The translations under genes were made by a program, and so were the position numbers. Under the pieces are notes generated by a model. It was not told the origin of the DNA and did no database searches. It worked only from the letters and a program-made list of their open reading frames with translations. From positions 272,084 through 336,083 of the forward strand of contig BCLD01000018.1 in NCBI GenBank assembly GCA_001600875.1: a stretch of DNA of 64,000 nucleotides, written 5' to 3'. Below are positions 24,153-34,262 of the stretch, one piece after another (the first letter of the stretch is position 1; each line of letters starts with the position of its first letter). The DNA comes from Solicoccozyma terricola (lineage: Eukaryota; Basidiomycota; Tremellomycetes; Filobasidiales; Piskurozymaceae).

Positions 24153-25449
24153 TCACATGAACGGCCCACCCATACCAAGAGGAGGAGCTACTTGACCAAC
24201 AGCGGCATATGGGACATCTGCTTTTCCAACTGAGAAACAAAATCTCCTATAGTCTGTGGGATCGGGCGCGAGGAAGGAAGTTTTCAGCCTCCTCTCACAC
24301 ATCCAAACCAACCCAACCCCTTCCCTCCTTCCCTCCCTCCCTCCCTCCCTCCCTCCCTCCCTCCCTCCACCTTGCGAAACACTCACCAGGTTTACAAAAC
24401 GTCGGATGCCTAGGATGTCCATAAGTACCTGGCCCTGGCAATACCTCCACACTCCTACACAACGGCATTGCATTCGGATACCCCACTCCTCCAGCCCCAG
24501 GATAATGTGGACTCGCTAACGGCATAGTCTCAAGTTGATTACCTGTCATTGCTGAAAATGTCGTATAATCATTGGGCTGAGGTGGGATCATAGATTGCAT
24601 CGGGTTTAGGAAACCGGCACCTTGAGGAATACCAGCTGCCGGACCGAAGATTTGGGATGGTATGCCGGGTGCAGGGTAGAAACCTTGACTTGGCATTGAC
24701 ATTGGGTACCCTTGGGGGGTTTGATGTTGGTTGGGTGGCGAATTGTAGATGTGCGCGGAGGGATGTAGGAGTGGGTTCATTGATTGGTGAGCAGGGGGTT
24801 GATGTTGTCGGTGTGGTGCGGCATCGTGTGGAGATGATGTGTTGGGGGTTTGACGGTGATGTTGTTGGCGATGGTGTTGGTGGTGGTGGTGGTGGTGGTG
24901 TTCGTTTGGAGCTGGTTCTCGATACTGCATGTTGTGCGAGAGAGGAGAGAGTGGGAATCCACGTTGAACATGTATATCCGACATTGACATTCGTCTTTGT
25001 CCAGAATCTTGGTGGGAATATTGATGTTGATGATGATGCCTTCTCCCATTCGTTTCTCCTATCTTTGGGTTATGATGGTAACTCGGACTATTACCACCTT
25101 CATCACTACTCTCATCATTGAACCCATTCCCCTTCATCTCTCTGCCATGCCTATCCTTACTGAATGACTGTCGGTAACTCCCTCCATGGTCGTGACGATT
25201 GACTTGTCCAATTCGAATCGCAGAGGAACTTCTGCGCTCACCACCAATCATACCTTCACCTCTGTGGTCCTTGGGAGGAGAAGATCGATACCTTCTGTCC
25301 CCTTCATGGTCTTGTACTCGTTCTCGATCTCTATCATCGTCCGAAGGAGGTGAATGATGAGCCATAATAGGAAACTGAGACTGTTCAAAGGGGTGATGAT
25401 TCGAGCTAGGATGATGCTCCTGTGGTGTATACTGTTCGAGTTCAGCCAT
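24153..25449 (-). CDS. His/Pro/Gly-rich protein of unknown function
   Basis: About 387 aa from 25449-24387 plus a short last exon. The start is MAELEQYTPQ, the first ATG; the frame is open upstream but only from non-ATG codons. The first half is charged and His-rich (long His runs around residues 160-200, encoded by repeated GTG/ATG on the plus strand). The second half is Pro/Gly/Met-rich (PSQGFYPAPGIPSQIFG and similar). No domain recognised. The last exon has two possible acceptors: CAG at 24254 gives an ending in GMGGPFM (stop 24153). TAG seven bases further in gives GDFVSQLEKQMSHMPLLVK (stop about 24188), a plausible short amphipathic helix. The intron between contains a pure GGGA tandem repeat. 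Possibly a transcription or RNA-related factor from its composition, but this is not shown. Confidence 0.6.
24322..24368. repeat. (CCCT)n microsatellite inside an intron
   Basis: About eleven CTCC/CCCT units within the intron of the His-rich gene, which reads GGGA repeats on the transcribed strand and starts roughly 20 nt after its donor. Runs of three G at regular spacing could form a G-quadruplex in the pre-mRNA. Confidence 0.9.
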
Positions 25450-26331
25450 GATTGGATACAATGGAAGAGAGGAGGATAGCAGTCGTAGTTCCCGGGGAAT
25501 TGATATCAGTACAAGGATTGTCAAAGATCGTGAGAGTACATACAATGGATGTTGGATTGAGTTCGGACAGAGTTTGGTGAAAACACTCACACTTGATGGT
25601 TTGGTGTGGCTGGGCCTGGACTGGGGTTTCACAAAGGGAAGAGACGGTCGATCTATGTGGATCGTTGTCCTTCTCTCTCCTGAATGATCCACAGGGTGTT
25701 ATGGGGGGTATCGGCCTCGAATTTAAGGCAGGATCAACGATAGAAATGATGAGAATGATTTGGAGTTATATAAACCACCTCGAACCCCAGTGTGTCTCTC
25801 TTCAGACTCGTATATGTACCTCCCCTCGACGCCACTTACTTCCTTTGATCTTTATTTTCGAGAGTTTGCCGGTGGTCTGGTTCGCCTAATAGGCGCAATC
25901 GCCCATTCCCACATTTGACATTTGACTTCTTGACCGACCTACTGTAACTCTCTCGTGTTCCCCGAGCAACCCCTTTGCAAGTCCCCTGAGAGGGGGGTGG
26001 GGGGAGCCACTCCTTTGTTCACGGTATCTCATCAGGGGGGGAATGAGGGGATGGTAAGGGGTAAATTCTTAGGCATATCGCTTCCTAGGCAGAATGAATG
26101 GAATGGACGAGAATGAATGGACGGACGAGATAGGGTGGAGATAGGTAGGGAGCGAGGAGGGATTGGAGACGGGTCCAGAGAGGATGCAGAAATCTTGGCC
26201 ATTCGGGTGTTCGGGAGGCGGATGAGGGGTTTGGTTGGGAAGTGGGGGGGCGGGGGGTCGGCAGGGGTTCCCTTAAGAAAAAAAGGGGGGGAAATTAAAT
26301 GATACCTGCTCACGTTGAACTGGTTTTGTTC

Positions 26332-26365
26332 CCTTTCCTTTCCTTTCCTTTCCTTTCCTTTCCTC
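26332..26365. repeat. (CTTTC)n microsatellite
   Basis: Six near-perfect 5-nt units in the intergenic region. Likely length-variable between strains. Confidence 0.9.
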
Positions 26366-26679
26366 TGGTAATTCAACTAAATGGGAAATATGGGATCAAA
26401 CGGGATGTCTGATGCCGCACCGGGCACGCGACAAACTTACAGCGGGGTCGGGGGTATGTAAGGCTTGGGTCGGGGTATGTAAGGCTGTGCCCTAGAGGCG
26501 GGATTGGGGGGGAAGGGGCGGGGGGAGGGCCATTGAGTTCCCAGAACCTCGGTGAATGTTTTTTTATTCAATTGTGCAAAAAATGAAGGGGAAGCGACGA
26601 TCCAGGCGTTATTTATTCCACCAGGCGGGGACTTTTTCCAGCGATTGTCAGCATGCCATAAGCCACAAGGGGAGAGGGA

Positions 26680-26695
26680 GGGGGGGGGGGGGGGG
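26680..26695. repeat. Poly-G tract
   Basis: Run of about 16 G in the intergenic region. Length in the assembly should be treated with caution. Confidence 0.85.
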
Positions 26696-26760
26696 AAGCG
26701 TTGTGACGGGATGTGTGATGCCCCACGCGGGTAGTATTTTTCTTCCTTTTGGGTGATGTG

Positions 26761-26802
26761 GAAAGAGAGAGAGAGAGATTAGAGAGAGAGAGAGAGAGAG
26801 AA
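26761..26802. repeat. (GA)n microsatellite
   Basis: GA repeat with a single interruption, in the intergenic region. Confidence 0.9.
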
Positions 26803-28238
26803 GGGAAAGATGAGATGCCAATTCCCAGATTGGTTTTAGATGTGAGAAACCGATGTAGCATGGATGTAGATAGATGTGTGCAGAATGAAGAGCCGGGGGG
26901 AAGAGGAAGAGTGAATAAAATACCAACATCAATCCACGCATTGTCCCGATACAAAGACAGCTCGAGTTGGGGAGGTAGATAACGACTAGAGTTGACTGAA
27001 CCATCTGCGGAATAAAAACGACGAGGACGGGGACTCTGGGAGTTGAAAGCTTTCCCTGACTGTCTTGCACGCTGCGTGGCCTCCGAGTCCTGCCCTGCTC
27101 CCCGCCTCGCCTCGCCTCGCCTCGCGTACGGACGCTGCAACACAAACGATGGTTCGACCCAGCCGGTACAGGGACGATACTCTGTGAGTTGGAGAGACTC
27201 GTTGACCCGTTGACCCGTGGACCCGTCGACCCTTCTGGCGCATGTGTTGCGCTTGTGTTCGCCCCCCGCGTGTCTCCCGATATTTTTTATTTTTTTCAAT
27301 TTTTTATTATTCGCCACCCCAGCGGGAGTGAGAGAGCACCCTCGTGTCAACCACATGGCAGTCAACAGCGTGGACAGAGTATACAACGGATAGCATCGTA
27401 TAGCAATCGTATACTGACAGTGGTAACATCCTCCCCCTCCCTCCCTCCCTCCCACCCACCACACACACACACCAGCACCATCCTCCTCTCACCATCCTCA
27501 CAACGGCCCATACCACACACGTTCCTCAATCTACACAACAACAACACACACCGCACCACACACCGCACAACACATCCCACCACACATCCCACCGCACACC
27601 CCACAACCCACTGGAACCACCACCCACCGTCTCACCACTCACCGCCAATCCTCCCACCACTCGTAGGCTCAACCTTGATCAACGACAATCTACCGTCAAC
27701 TAGTTCTTCATCTTCCGCGTCGGAATTGGCAAATCCCGCGAATATACACCACGTTAACGTATCAGCACCACTACCTCGTCTTCCAATACATACATCCTCA
27801 TCCTCCTCGTCCTCATCCTCCCATTGGTATATCTCTTCCATCGAAGCGAAACATTCATCGATATCTTCAAACTCTCCTCCTCCTCCTCCTCCACCACCGC
27901 CTATCGTCGTCAAACAAGAGACTGTCAATCAAGATCGTCACTTTCGCCGCCCTTTCTCATCCTCCGCTTCCTCTCTTCCAATAACATTGTCGAAATCAAC
28001 TAGAAGAGGTTCCCCATCACCTTTTGCGTTTGTTGTTCCTCAACAGTTCTTATTCCCACCACCACCACCACCACCACCACCACCACCACCGCCGCCTAAC
28101 ATCATCAGGGGTTCTGAAATCCCTTCTAGGATACTACCTCCATTATTCTCAAATTGTCAACCTTTCCTAACCCCTTCTCCTTCATACAACCATCACCATC
28201 ATCATCATCATCATCATAATCGATCGACATATCACACG

Positions 28239-29548
28239 ATGAACACCACAAACACAAACTTGCACACCACCAATGACTTTGAACCACCTTCTCAAACTTC
28301 AGCTACACGTGCAACTCGTTCATCGAGGAAACGTAAACAATCAGAAGAAGAATCAATAGATCCTTCACTTGCTATCTCTCTTGGTGAATCTGGATCAGGA
28401 GGTTCATCTCGTCATTTACCTCCTATTCTTTCATCTTCTGAAGGTGGCGGCGACGGTGGACAGGGATTTGAAGATGATAAGAGACGTGTGGGGACTGGGG
28501 TTGATGTTAGGATGCATCAGAATATCAATCCAGTGTTGATGGGTCAATCAGGTTCTGGTCATGCTGAGAATGGAGCCGGAGATGGAGCGGGTGTTAATGC
28601 AGCTTGGTGGCAACAACCAGGTGGCGGCGGCGGCGGCGGCGGCGGTGATCGTCGTGATCCCACCGGGTTGTTTCCTGGTCGCACGATAGCCACCACAACG
28701 AATAATTCGTTTCCTCAAATCGGTGGTGGTGGAGAAGAACGTGGTCAAGAACGTCCTTTTAATGTTTATCCCGGACAGAACGGTTTACAACCTGGAACAG
28801 TTACCGCCGCCATCAGCGGTGGAACATCATACGAATCTGGATATCCAACAGATGGTTATACTGGAATTCGAACATCAAGATCTCCTCCTCATCCTGATTC
28901 TCCGAATCTAGATGATCCTCATTCTCCATTCGGGTCTCAAGGCGGTGGTGGTGGTGGTGGTAGCGGAGGCGGTGGGTTTTCCAACCTCCCACCTGAGACG
29001 AGGGATGCATTAGCCGCTGGATCTCAACCGTACTCTCGAAGTCCAGAACTTAGAGTCAGTCATAAACTCGCAGAGAGGAAGAGGAGGAGGGAGATGAAGG
29101 ATTTGTTTGACGAGTTGAAGGATCAATTACCGGCTGATAGAGGGATGAAAGCTAGCAAGTGGGAGATTTTGAGTAAAGGTGAGTGTGTGATGAGATGACC
29201 CCCGCCGTTGACTTTCCCCCCCNNNNNNNNCCCCCCCCCGCCTCTCTTTTTTCCCCCGACACAGCTGTCGACTTTATGAACCACATCAAACGACAAAACG
29301 TCGACATGGCTCGAGAGATCGATGGTCTTCGTCGTGAGATCGATGGAATGAAAGCCGGAGCTTATGCGGCCGCAGCTGCTGTTGGTGGAGGAGGAGCTTA
29401 TGCCCCACCTCCACCACCGGCAGCATACGTATCTGCAAACTCTGGTAGTCCGTCGTATGCTGGTTTCCCCACGGGCGGGAGTAGTTATGCGGCTGGTTCG
29501 GTACATGCAAACCTACCGCAGAGTAATACAAGGAGCAACAACTCGTAA
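28239..29548 (+). CDS. bHLH transcription factor (class B, E-box type)
   Basis: At least 407 aa from exons 28239-29178 and 29265-29548. The basic region and helix 1 read [19 protein letters not shown], with the His-Glu-Arg trio (H, +4 E, +8 R) that contacts CACGTG. The loop is [12 protein letters not shown], and helix 2 (KWEILSK, then [11 protein letters not shown] in exon 2) runs into a short coiled coil, [18 protein letters not shown]. The intron falls inside helix 2, at phase 1. A basic [10 protein letters not shown] cluster near the N terminus may be a nuclear signal. The rest is Gly/Pro-rich. The first ATG is used as start, but the frame is open upstream for more than a kilobase through poly-Pro, poly-Ser and poly-His coding sequence. 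An upstream exon with the real start is therefore possible. CACGTG sites occur in several promoters of this window. Confidence 0.85.
29223..29230. other. Assembly gap (8 N) in the bHLH intron
   Basis: Eight N between two poly-C runs inside the single intron of the bHLH gene. True length unknown; the flanking C tracts explain the failure to close it. It does not touch coding sequence. Confidence 0.97.
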
Positions 29549-29825
29549 TTTGATTCGATTTTTTTTTTTTTGGGGAGAGGAATACTGGTTGGGAGAAGAA
29601 AATCCTGATATGGAAAGACTCGAAGAGCGTCAAGCGGTGTATGAGCGTGCGCAAACCTTTTACCAATTTTTTTTTTGTTGGTTGTACCCTATTCTAGACT
29701 GTCGCGGGTTTCCAGTGCGATTCTGTCGATCGGGGATGTTTCAGTTCTCCAATATATTTCGTTTTGCAAAGATCACCGAATACACCGAGGTGCTTCTTTA
29801 TTGGGTGCCATCATGATGATCTCCG

Positions 29826-32637
29826 TCATGTCAGAGAGGATACAAAGTTCGCTAGATTCTCCAATATTATCCATTGGACAGATGGTTCCGCCTGAGACCC
29901 GCCGCCCACTTCCGTGTCTTCTGTCGTGTCCTCTGCTACAGCGTCGCGAGTTTCTGGAGACGGGAAGGGGGATTTAGCTCGTCGTGACGACAGCATCTCG
30001 TTGATCGAGTGAGGGGTAGGCACATACCTGCCAAGGTCTTCGCAACGTCCTTCAGACTCTTTCCTCTACGTTCCAGCAGCATCTTGGCATGCAGCATCGC
30101 CTGCACGAATAGATAGCACCATCGTCAGAAAACAATCTACCTGATATGCGAAAGATCGGGCGAGTCCTGCTCACTCCGTCATACTCCATGCACAGCCAAG
30201 CGAGCACAGTGTCGGCATTCTGCAGCTGGTGGAGACCAGAGCTCAGTCGTCGGAGGTACCATTCGTCGGTTTCAATGTCCGTTATCTCTTCGTCGTTATC
30301 AAGCATGACCTAAATTCCGGATGATGAGTATAGTTTATCTGCCATTATTCGAGCAATTGACCAACCTGCCGCTCCCTTTCAATCTCCCTCTCCACCGGAA
30401 CCAATTTGTTCTCCGCACTATCCCTCAGTTCTAACAACCGATCAATCTTCTCGTAGGAGCCTTCAATGAACTTTGCCAGCAGTCGGAGTCGAGGTGCACT
30501 CTCGGAAGCGAGATTTTGGAAAAGAGAAACGAGGATGCCAAGGAGATGCTCCTCGGTTTCCGATTCCGGTATAGATTCTAGTGCCGACAGCTTGGATTTC
30601 TTTCCAATGCTCTGCGTGTAGAAAGAAGCGGTCAATAATCAATCGGTAGAATAAGGCTGCGAAGCCACTCTCACCTTTCCCATAAACGCCGAAAACAGAC
30701 TACTCAAGCCCAAATCTTCGACAAACTTGACACAGTTATCCGCTCCCTCTTCGGTCTGCAGAGCGTAGTCAAGAACTTTGATGGCTCTCAACGTGGACAT
30801 GTTCTTCTCCCTGTGCTTTGGCTGTTCAATGGCGATTCTTGCAAATTCTCGCGACACATGCACTCACTTCATCATCTTTACCATCAACTCGATACCCTCG
30901 GCTTCTTCGAGCAACTTCTTGCTCTCAGGCTCAGCCAGTATACCACAAAGAGCGTTGAAGCAGTTTTCCATAAACTCTGCTTCTTCCAAGTCACGGGGAT
31001 CTCTCCAGCGGTATTGCTGGGGGCGGGCGGCGGGCGGCGGGTCGGGAGTCACATGATCAGGTTTTTTGGCGGTTGCCTCGCACTAGCAGCCCAACCACTC
31101 ACCGACAACACCTCCAATATCTGATTCATGCCCTGTGCATCTCCGACTGCCAACCTGACATTTCTATCCTCCTGACACAGCACACTCAACACCTCACTAG
31201 CATAGAGCTTGTTGCTGTCCATATCCTTCTGGGCGATCCTCTTCCTCAACCACGGTATCAAATCCGTCGTCTCCGCCACTTGTCTTGCCAGCGGTGGAAG
31301 GAAGGAGAGTAATGATTCAAAGATCGAAATGATCTTGTATACACCTGCTGCTTCGGATTCTTCTGCTTCGTTGAATCGATTAAGGTTCGATACCAAGAGT
31401 TCAAGGAGCGAGTTGTCAACAAAGGCAGTGATCAATTCACCCATCAACATTCTCAGCTCTCTAGCTTTTTCATCGTCTTCTTCTTCATTCTCTCCAACAT
31501 CCTCGTCAATCCAGTCGTCGATCACTCCGATAGCATCGATTGCAATATCCTCGTTCTCGTGAGTGAGTAGGTTGGTCAAGATGGGTATGAAAGTTGGGGA
31601 GCGTATGAATTCCGGGTAAAATAAAGCGGGCGATGACGAGAGGGGTAAGAACTGATGGAGGATGTCGTTCAAGTCCGATTCAGATTCCATAAAACTGGTG
31701 AAAATAAAAGGAATATAGGGTTATAAGTGGGCCAAGTCGAGCTTAGGTTTTATCCGTTTAATCCAGCGATTCACTCACCGCTGAGGATCGTCAGCGAATT
31801 TTGCTCTCGCTTCTGTATTTCTCTGTACGATTCGCTCAAACTTCTGAATCATCTTTCGGAGGTCTTGTACGGTTTGTGGACCCGTTGAGCTTGTCTGATG
31901 ACGGGAGTGGGAGTGGGAGTGGGACAGGGACGAAGCTCAGCATCCAGTACAGAGTCAGGAGCCCAAAGGGAGAGGCACCTACTTCCGTGTCATCTTTGGC
32001 TAGGATGTCCAGAATTGTCTGTGAGATGTGATTGCTCAGAGAGATCATTCGGGACCAAGCTTCTTTCGTGAACATCACTCACATCTTGCACCTCACTCGT
32101 TCCACCGCCAAAAAATCGACCTCCCTCATCATCACCTTCGTCTGCTTCGAAAGTTGGTTCTTCTGAGTTTGCAAGAAGCAGATTCCGAAACGCATTGTAT
32201 CAGAACGACATCATTCGAGGCCCGACCCCCTTATGCTCACCTTCATACCGCTCTTCTTCCCTCATATCCTCGTCTTCGACCGTAGCTGCCTGTCCATTAG
32301 CTCCGCTGCCGGAAGCAACCGGTGCATCCGAGGTTACAGGTATCATTGTCCCAGGATGTTGTGATGACTTGGAAGAAGATTGGGACGCTTTGCGGTTTGG
32401 ATTTGCCATCTTTGTTATTGAAGCGAGAGGGTCGTCGGATTGGCGTTGTCGCTTGGAAGGATCTGCGTTGTATAGCGTCAGGGTGAGTGCCGAGTTGGCA
32501 GACGGAAAGTGAACGGGGATGGGACGTGACCTACCTGACGGTCCATTCTCTACTTTCCGCTTCTGACCCTGGCCAGGTGGTGTGGAACCTCCCATGGCGG
32601 ATGCCGGAAGGAATGGCATCTTGAATGGACTGGCCAT
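29826..32637 (-). CDS. CTNNBL1: Beta-catenin-like protein 1 (CTNNBL1), spliceosome-associated ARM protein
   Basis: About 671 aa from 12 exons: 32637-32535, 32462-32241, 32162-32083, 32018-31983, 31894-31779, 31694-31103, 31016-30868, 30810-30675, 30611-30366, 30309-30175, 30100-30028, 29953-29826. The N terminus is basic and Ser-rich with a KRKVENG-type nuclear signal. It is followed by GGRFFGGGTSEVQD, TILDILAKDD, and the armadillo region (IGVIDDWIDEDV, SNKLYASEVLSVLCQ, QYRWRDPRDLEEAEFMENC, LRRLSSGLHQLQNADTVLAWLC). The conserved end is AMLHAKMLLERRGKSLKDVA. In animals the protein binds CDC5L/Prp19-complex components. It is found in fission yeast and basidiomycetes but not in S. cerevisiae. 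The tail after KDVAKTLA is acidic and longer than expected, so the last exon is the least certain. It diverges from the RRM gene across a 318-nt promoter. Confidence 0.93.
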
Positions 32638-32955
32638 TCTTGCGAGATTGATGGCGGTGGGTTAGCCAGAGCTGGAGATGGGATTGTGGTTATGCGATGA
32701 TTGCGCGACGGCGGGAAGGGGATTGAGGGGGCGGTGGACACTGAGGATGTGGTTGGGAGTTGATGTGTCCCTGGTGCTCGCTGCGATCGCTCTAGCCGTC
32801 TGCACCATCACACACACCATCCTCTGCTGCCAACGGAACGACTGAGAAACTGTAATCCGCGGATTATCGAGGCGAGGCGGCCAAAGCTGGGGGTCAGCCA
32901 CTCAAGCATGACACCGACCGACCAACGTTCGTACAACTCCATACAGTCCCACACC
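32638..32955. promoter_or_regulatory. Bidirectional promoter of CTNNBL1 and the RBM42-like gene
   Basis: 318 nt between two divergent ATGs, both genes belonging to RNA metabolism, which makes shared regulation plausible. No canonical motif stands out; GC content is ordinary. Confidence 0.5.
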
Positions 32956-34014
32956 ATGGAGTACACACCACAACAGCAGGCAGCGGCGGTGAGTGGACAT
33001 CGTCTTGATGGCGTCGAATATGTGTGCTGATGTCTGGTCCTGCCTCGCACTCGCGATCAGTGGGCTGCCGTGAGTTGTCCGTCATACAATACTCGTCGAC
33101 AACGTAATAACTGATCGAATCTCACGCACACACACACAGTACTACGCTCAACAAGGCTACGATCCTGCAACCTACTCCAAACCCGCCTACCCAACCGCGG
33201 CAGCTTCCTCGTCCTCCGGGCCCGGCTCCGCCCCCTTCTATGCCACTGGGCAATCAGGAGCCTACGATCCCGAGATAGCACAACAATCTTCAGTGTACAC
33301 TCCCGGCGGTCAAGTTGGAGAGGCGACGGGTGAGCATTTTCAGGGTCAACCTAAAGAGAAGAAAAAAGCTCAAGGGAAGAGGGAGACGGTCATTAGGAAG
33401 GCTGGAGGTAAGGTTTGGGAGGATCAAACGTTGCTTGAGTGGGATCCAGGTGAGAGTAGCTGCTTGCGTGCGTGGGCTCAGATGAAAAATGACACATACA
33501 CCCCACCTGGTCGATCCCTTGTTCACGATATTTAGCCTGGTTTCGTCTTTTCGTAGGAGATCTTTCCAACGACGTTCAAGAGAACACTCTGAGCAGCGCA
33601 TTCAGCAAATACGCTAGCTACCAGAAATGCAAAGTCGTTCGAGATAGATTGAGCATGAAGGTGCGTCCGTCCGGGTTCAGCTCTACAGAGATAGTTCCGT
33701 CCAGCTGATATTTGCAGGGCTTGGCTTCAACCAGGCCAAATATGGTTTCATCGCCTTCAAGGATCCCGAGGACATGTTGAAGGCATGGAAGGAGATGGAT
33801 GGTAGGTTTCGCAAAGACTCGGGTAACGAGTATTCATACTGACATCCTCTCCGCAGGCAAGTACGTCGGTAATCGACCTATTCGACTGATGAAAGTCCAA
33901 GCTCAGTATGGTGGCACCAACAAAGTCACCGTCGGGACTCGCAAGGCCAAGGAACTCGACAAGATTGCCAAAAACAAAGGGAAACCTTTGAATGGTCGAC
34001 CTACACCTTGGTAG
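32956..34014 (+). CDS. RRM protein of the RBM42 type
   Basis: 233 aa from six exons: 32956-32988, 33061-33069, 33140-33449, 33536-33660, 33735-33801, 33857-34014. The RRM is C-terminal: RNP2 is RLFVGDLS, and RNP1 is KYGFIAFKD, which spans the exon 4/5 junction. GNRPIRLMK closes the domain, followed by a Lys-rich tail (KELDKIAKNKGKP). The N terminus (TPQQQAAAWAAYYAQQGY) is a Gln/Ala/Tyr-rich leader common in fungal orthologues; its central Trp-Ala-Ala comes from a 9-nt microexon. Just before the RRM, KVWEDQTLLEWDP matches the RBM42 family's lead-in. Animal RBM42 is linked to splicing regulation and stress granules; the fungal role is less known. It converges with the CHK2-type kinase gene. Confidence 0.9.
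33061..33069 (+). other. 9-nt coding microexon of the RBM42-like gene
   Basis: TGGGCTGCC encodes Trp-Ala-Ala, flanked by CGATCAG on the left and GTGAGTTG on the right. It is in phase 0 on both sides, so skipping would delete three residues without a frameshift. Inclusion is supported by restoring the AAAWAAYYAQQ leader typical of the family. Confidence 0.75.
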
Positions 34015-34262
34015 ATGCGGACAAGCTTGTGTGTGGATCATCTGTAACCTTTTTCCGAATATCTATATCATCCCGTCATGTCGTCAAATCTAGTAATAGT
34101 ACATCGTGGAAGGAGGGAATTACAAACCCTCCATGCCGTGGAGCCTACGACGTACATTGAATATGCTGAATGGATCCGAAGGTTACGGTCAAGACGGTGT
34201 CCATAATGCCAGTCTGGAGAGAAGTATGCCGAATATGTCGTGAACCTTTGTTTCTTTCTTCG

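Larger units (their letters stand above)
25450..28238. other. Long low-complexity intergenic region between divergent genes
   Basis: Upstream of two divergent genes. It holds homopolymer G and C tracts, a CTTTC repeat, a GA repeat, a CTCGC repeat at about 27103-27124, CA-rich sequence (27440-27620) and CCA and CAT triplet repeats near the right end. From about 27190 a plus-strand frame stays open into the bHLH gene without any ATG, so part of the right side may be leader or an upstream coding exon. No recognisable domain anywhere. Confidence 0.55.

Noticed and set aside
24657..25121. 154-codon Gly/Val-rich plus-strand frame
   Set aside because: Antisense of a His-rich repeat region; composition is a by-product of CAC/CAT repeats.
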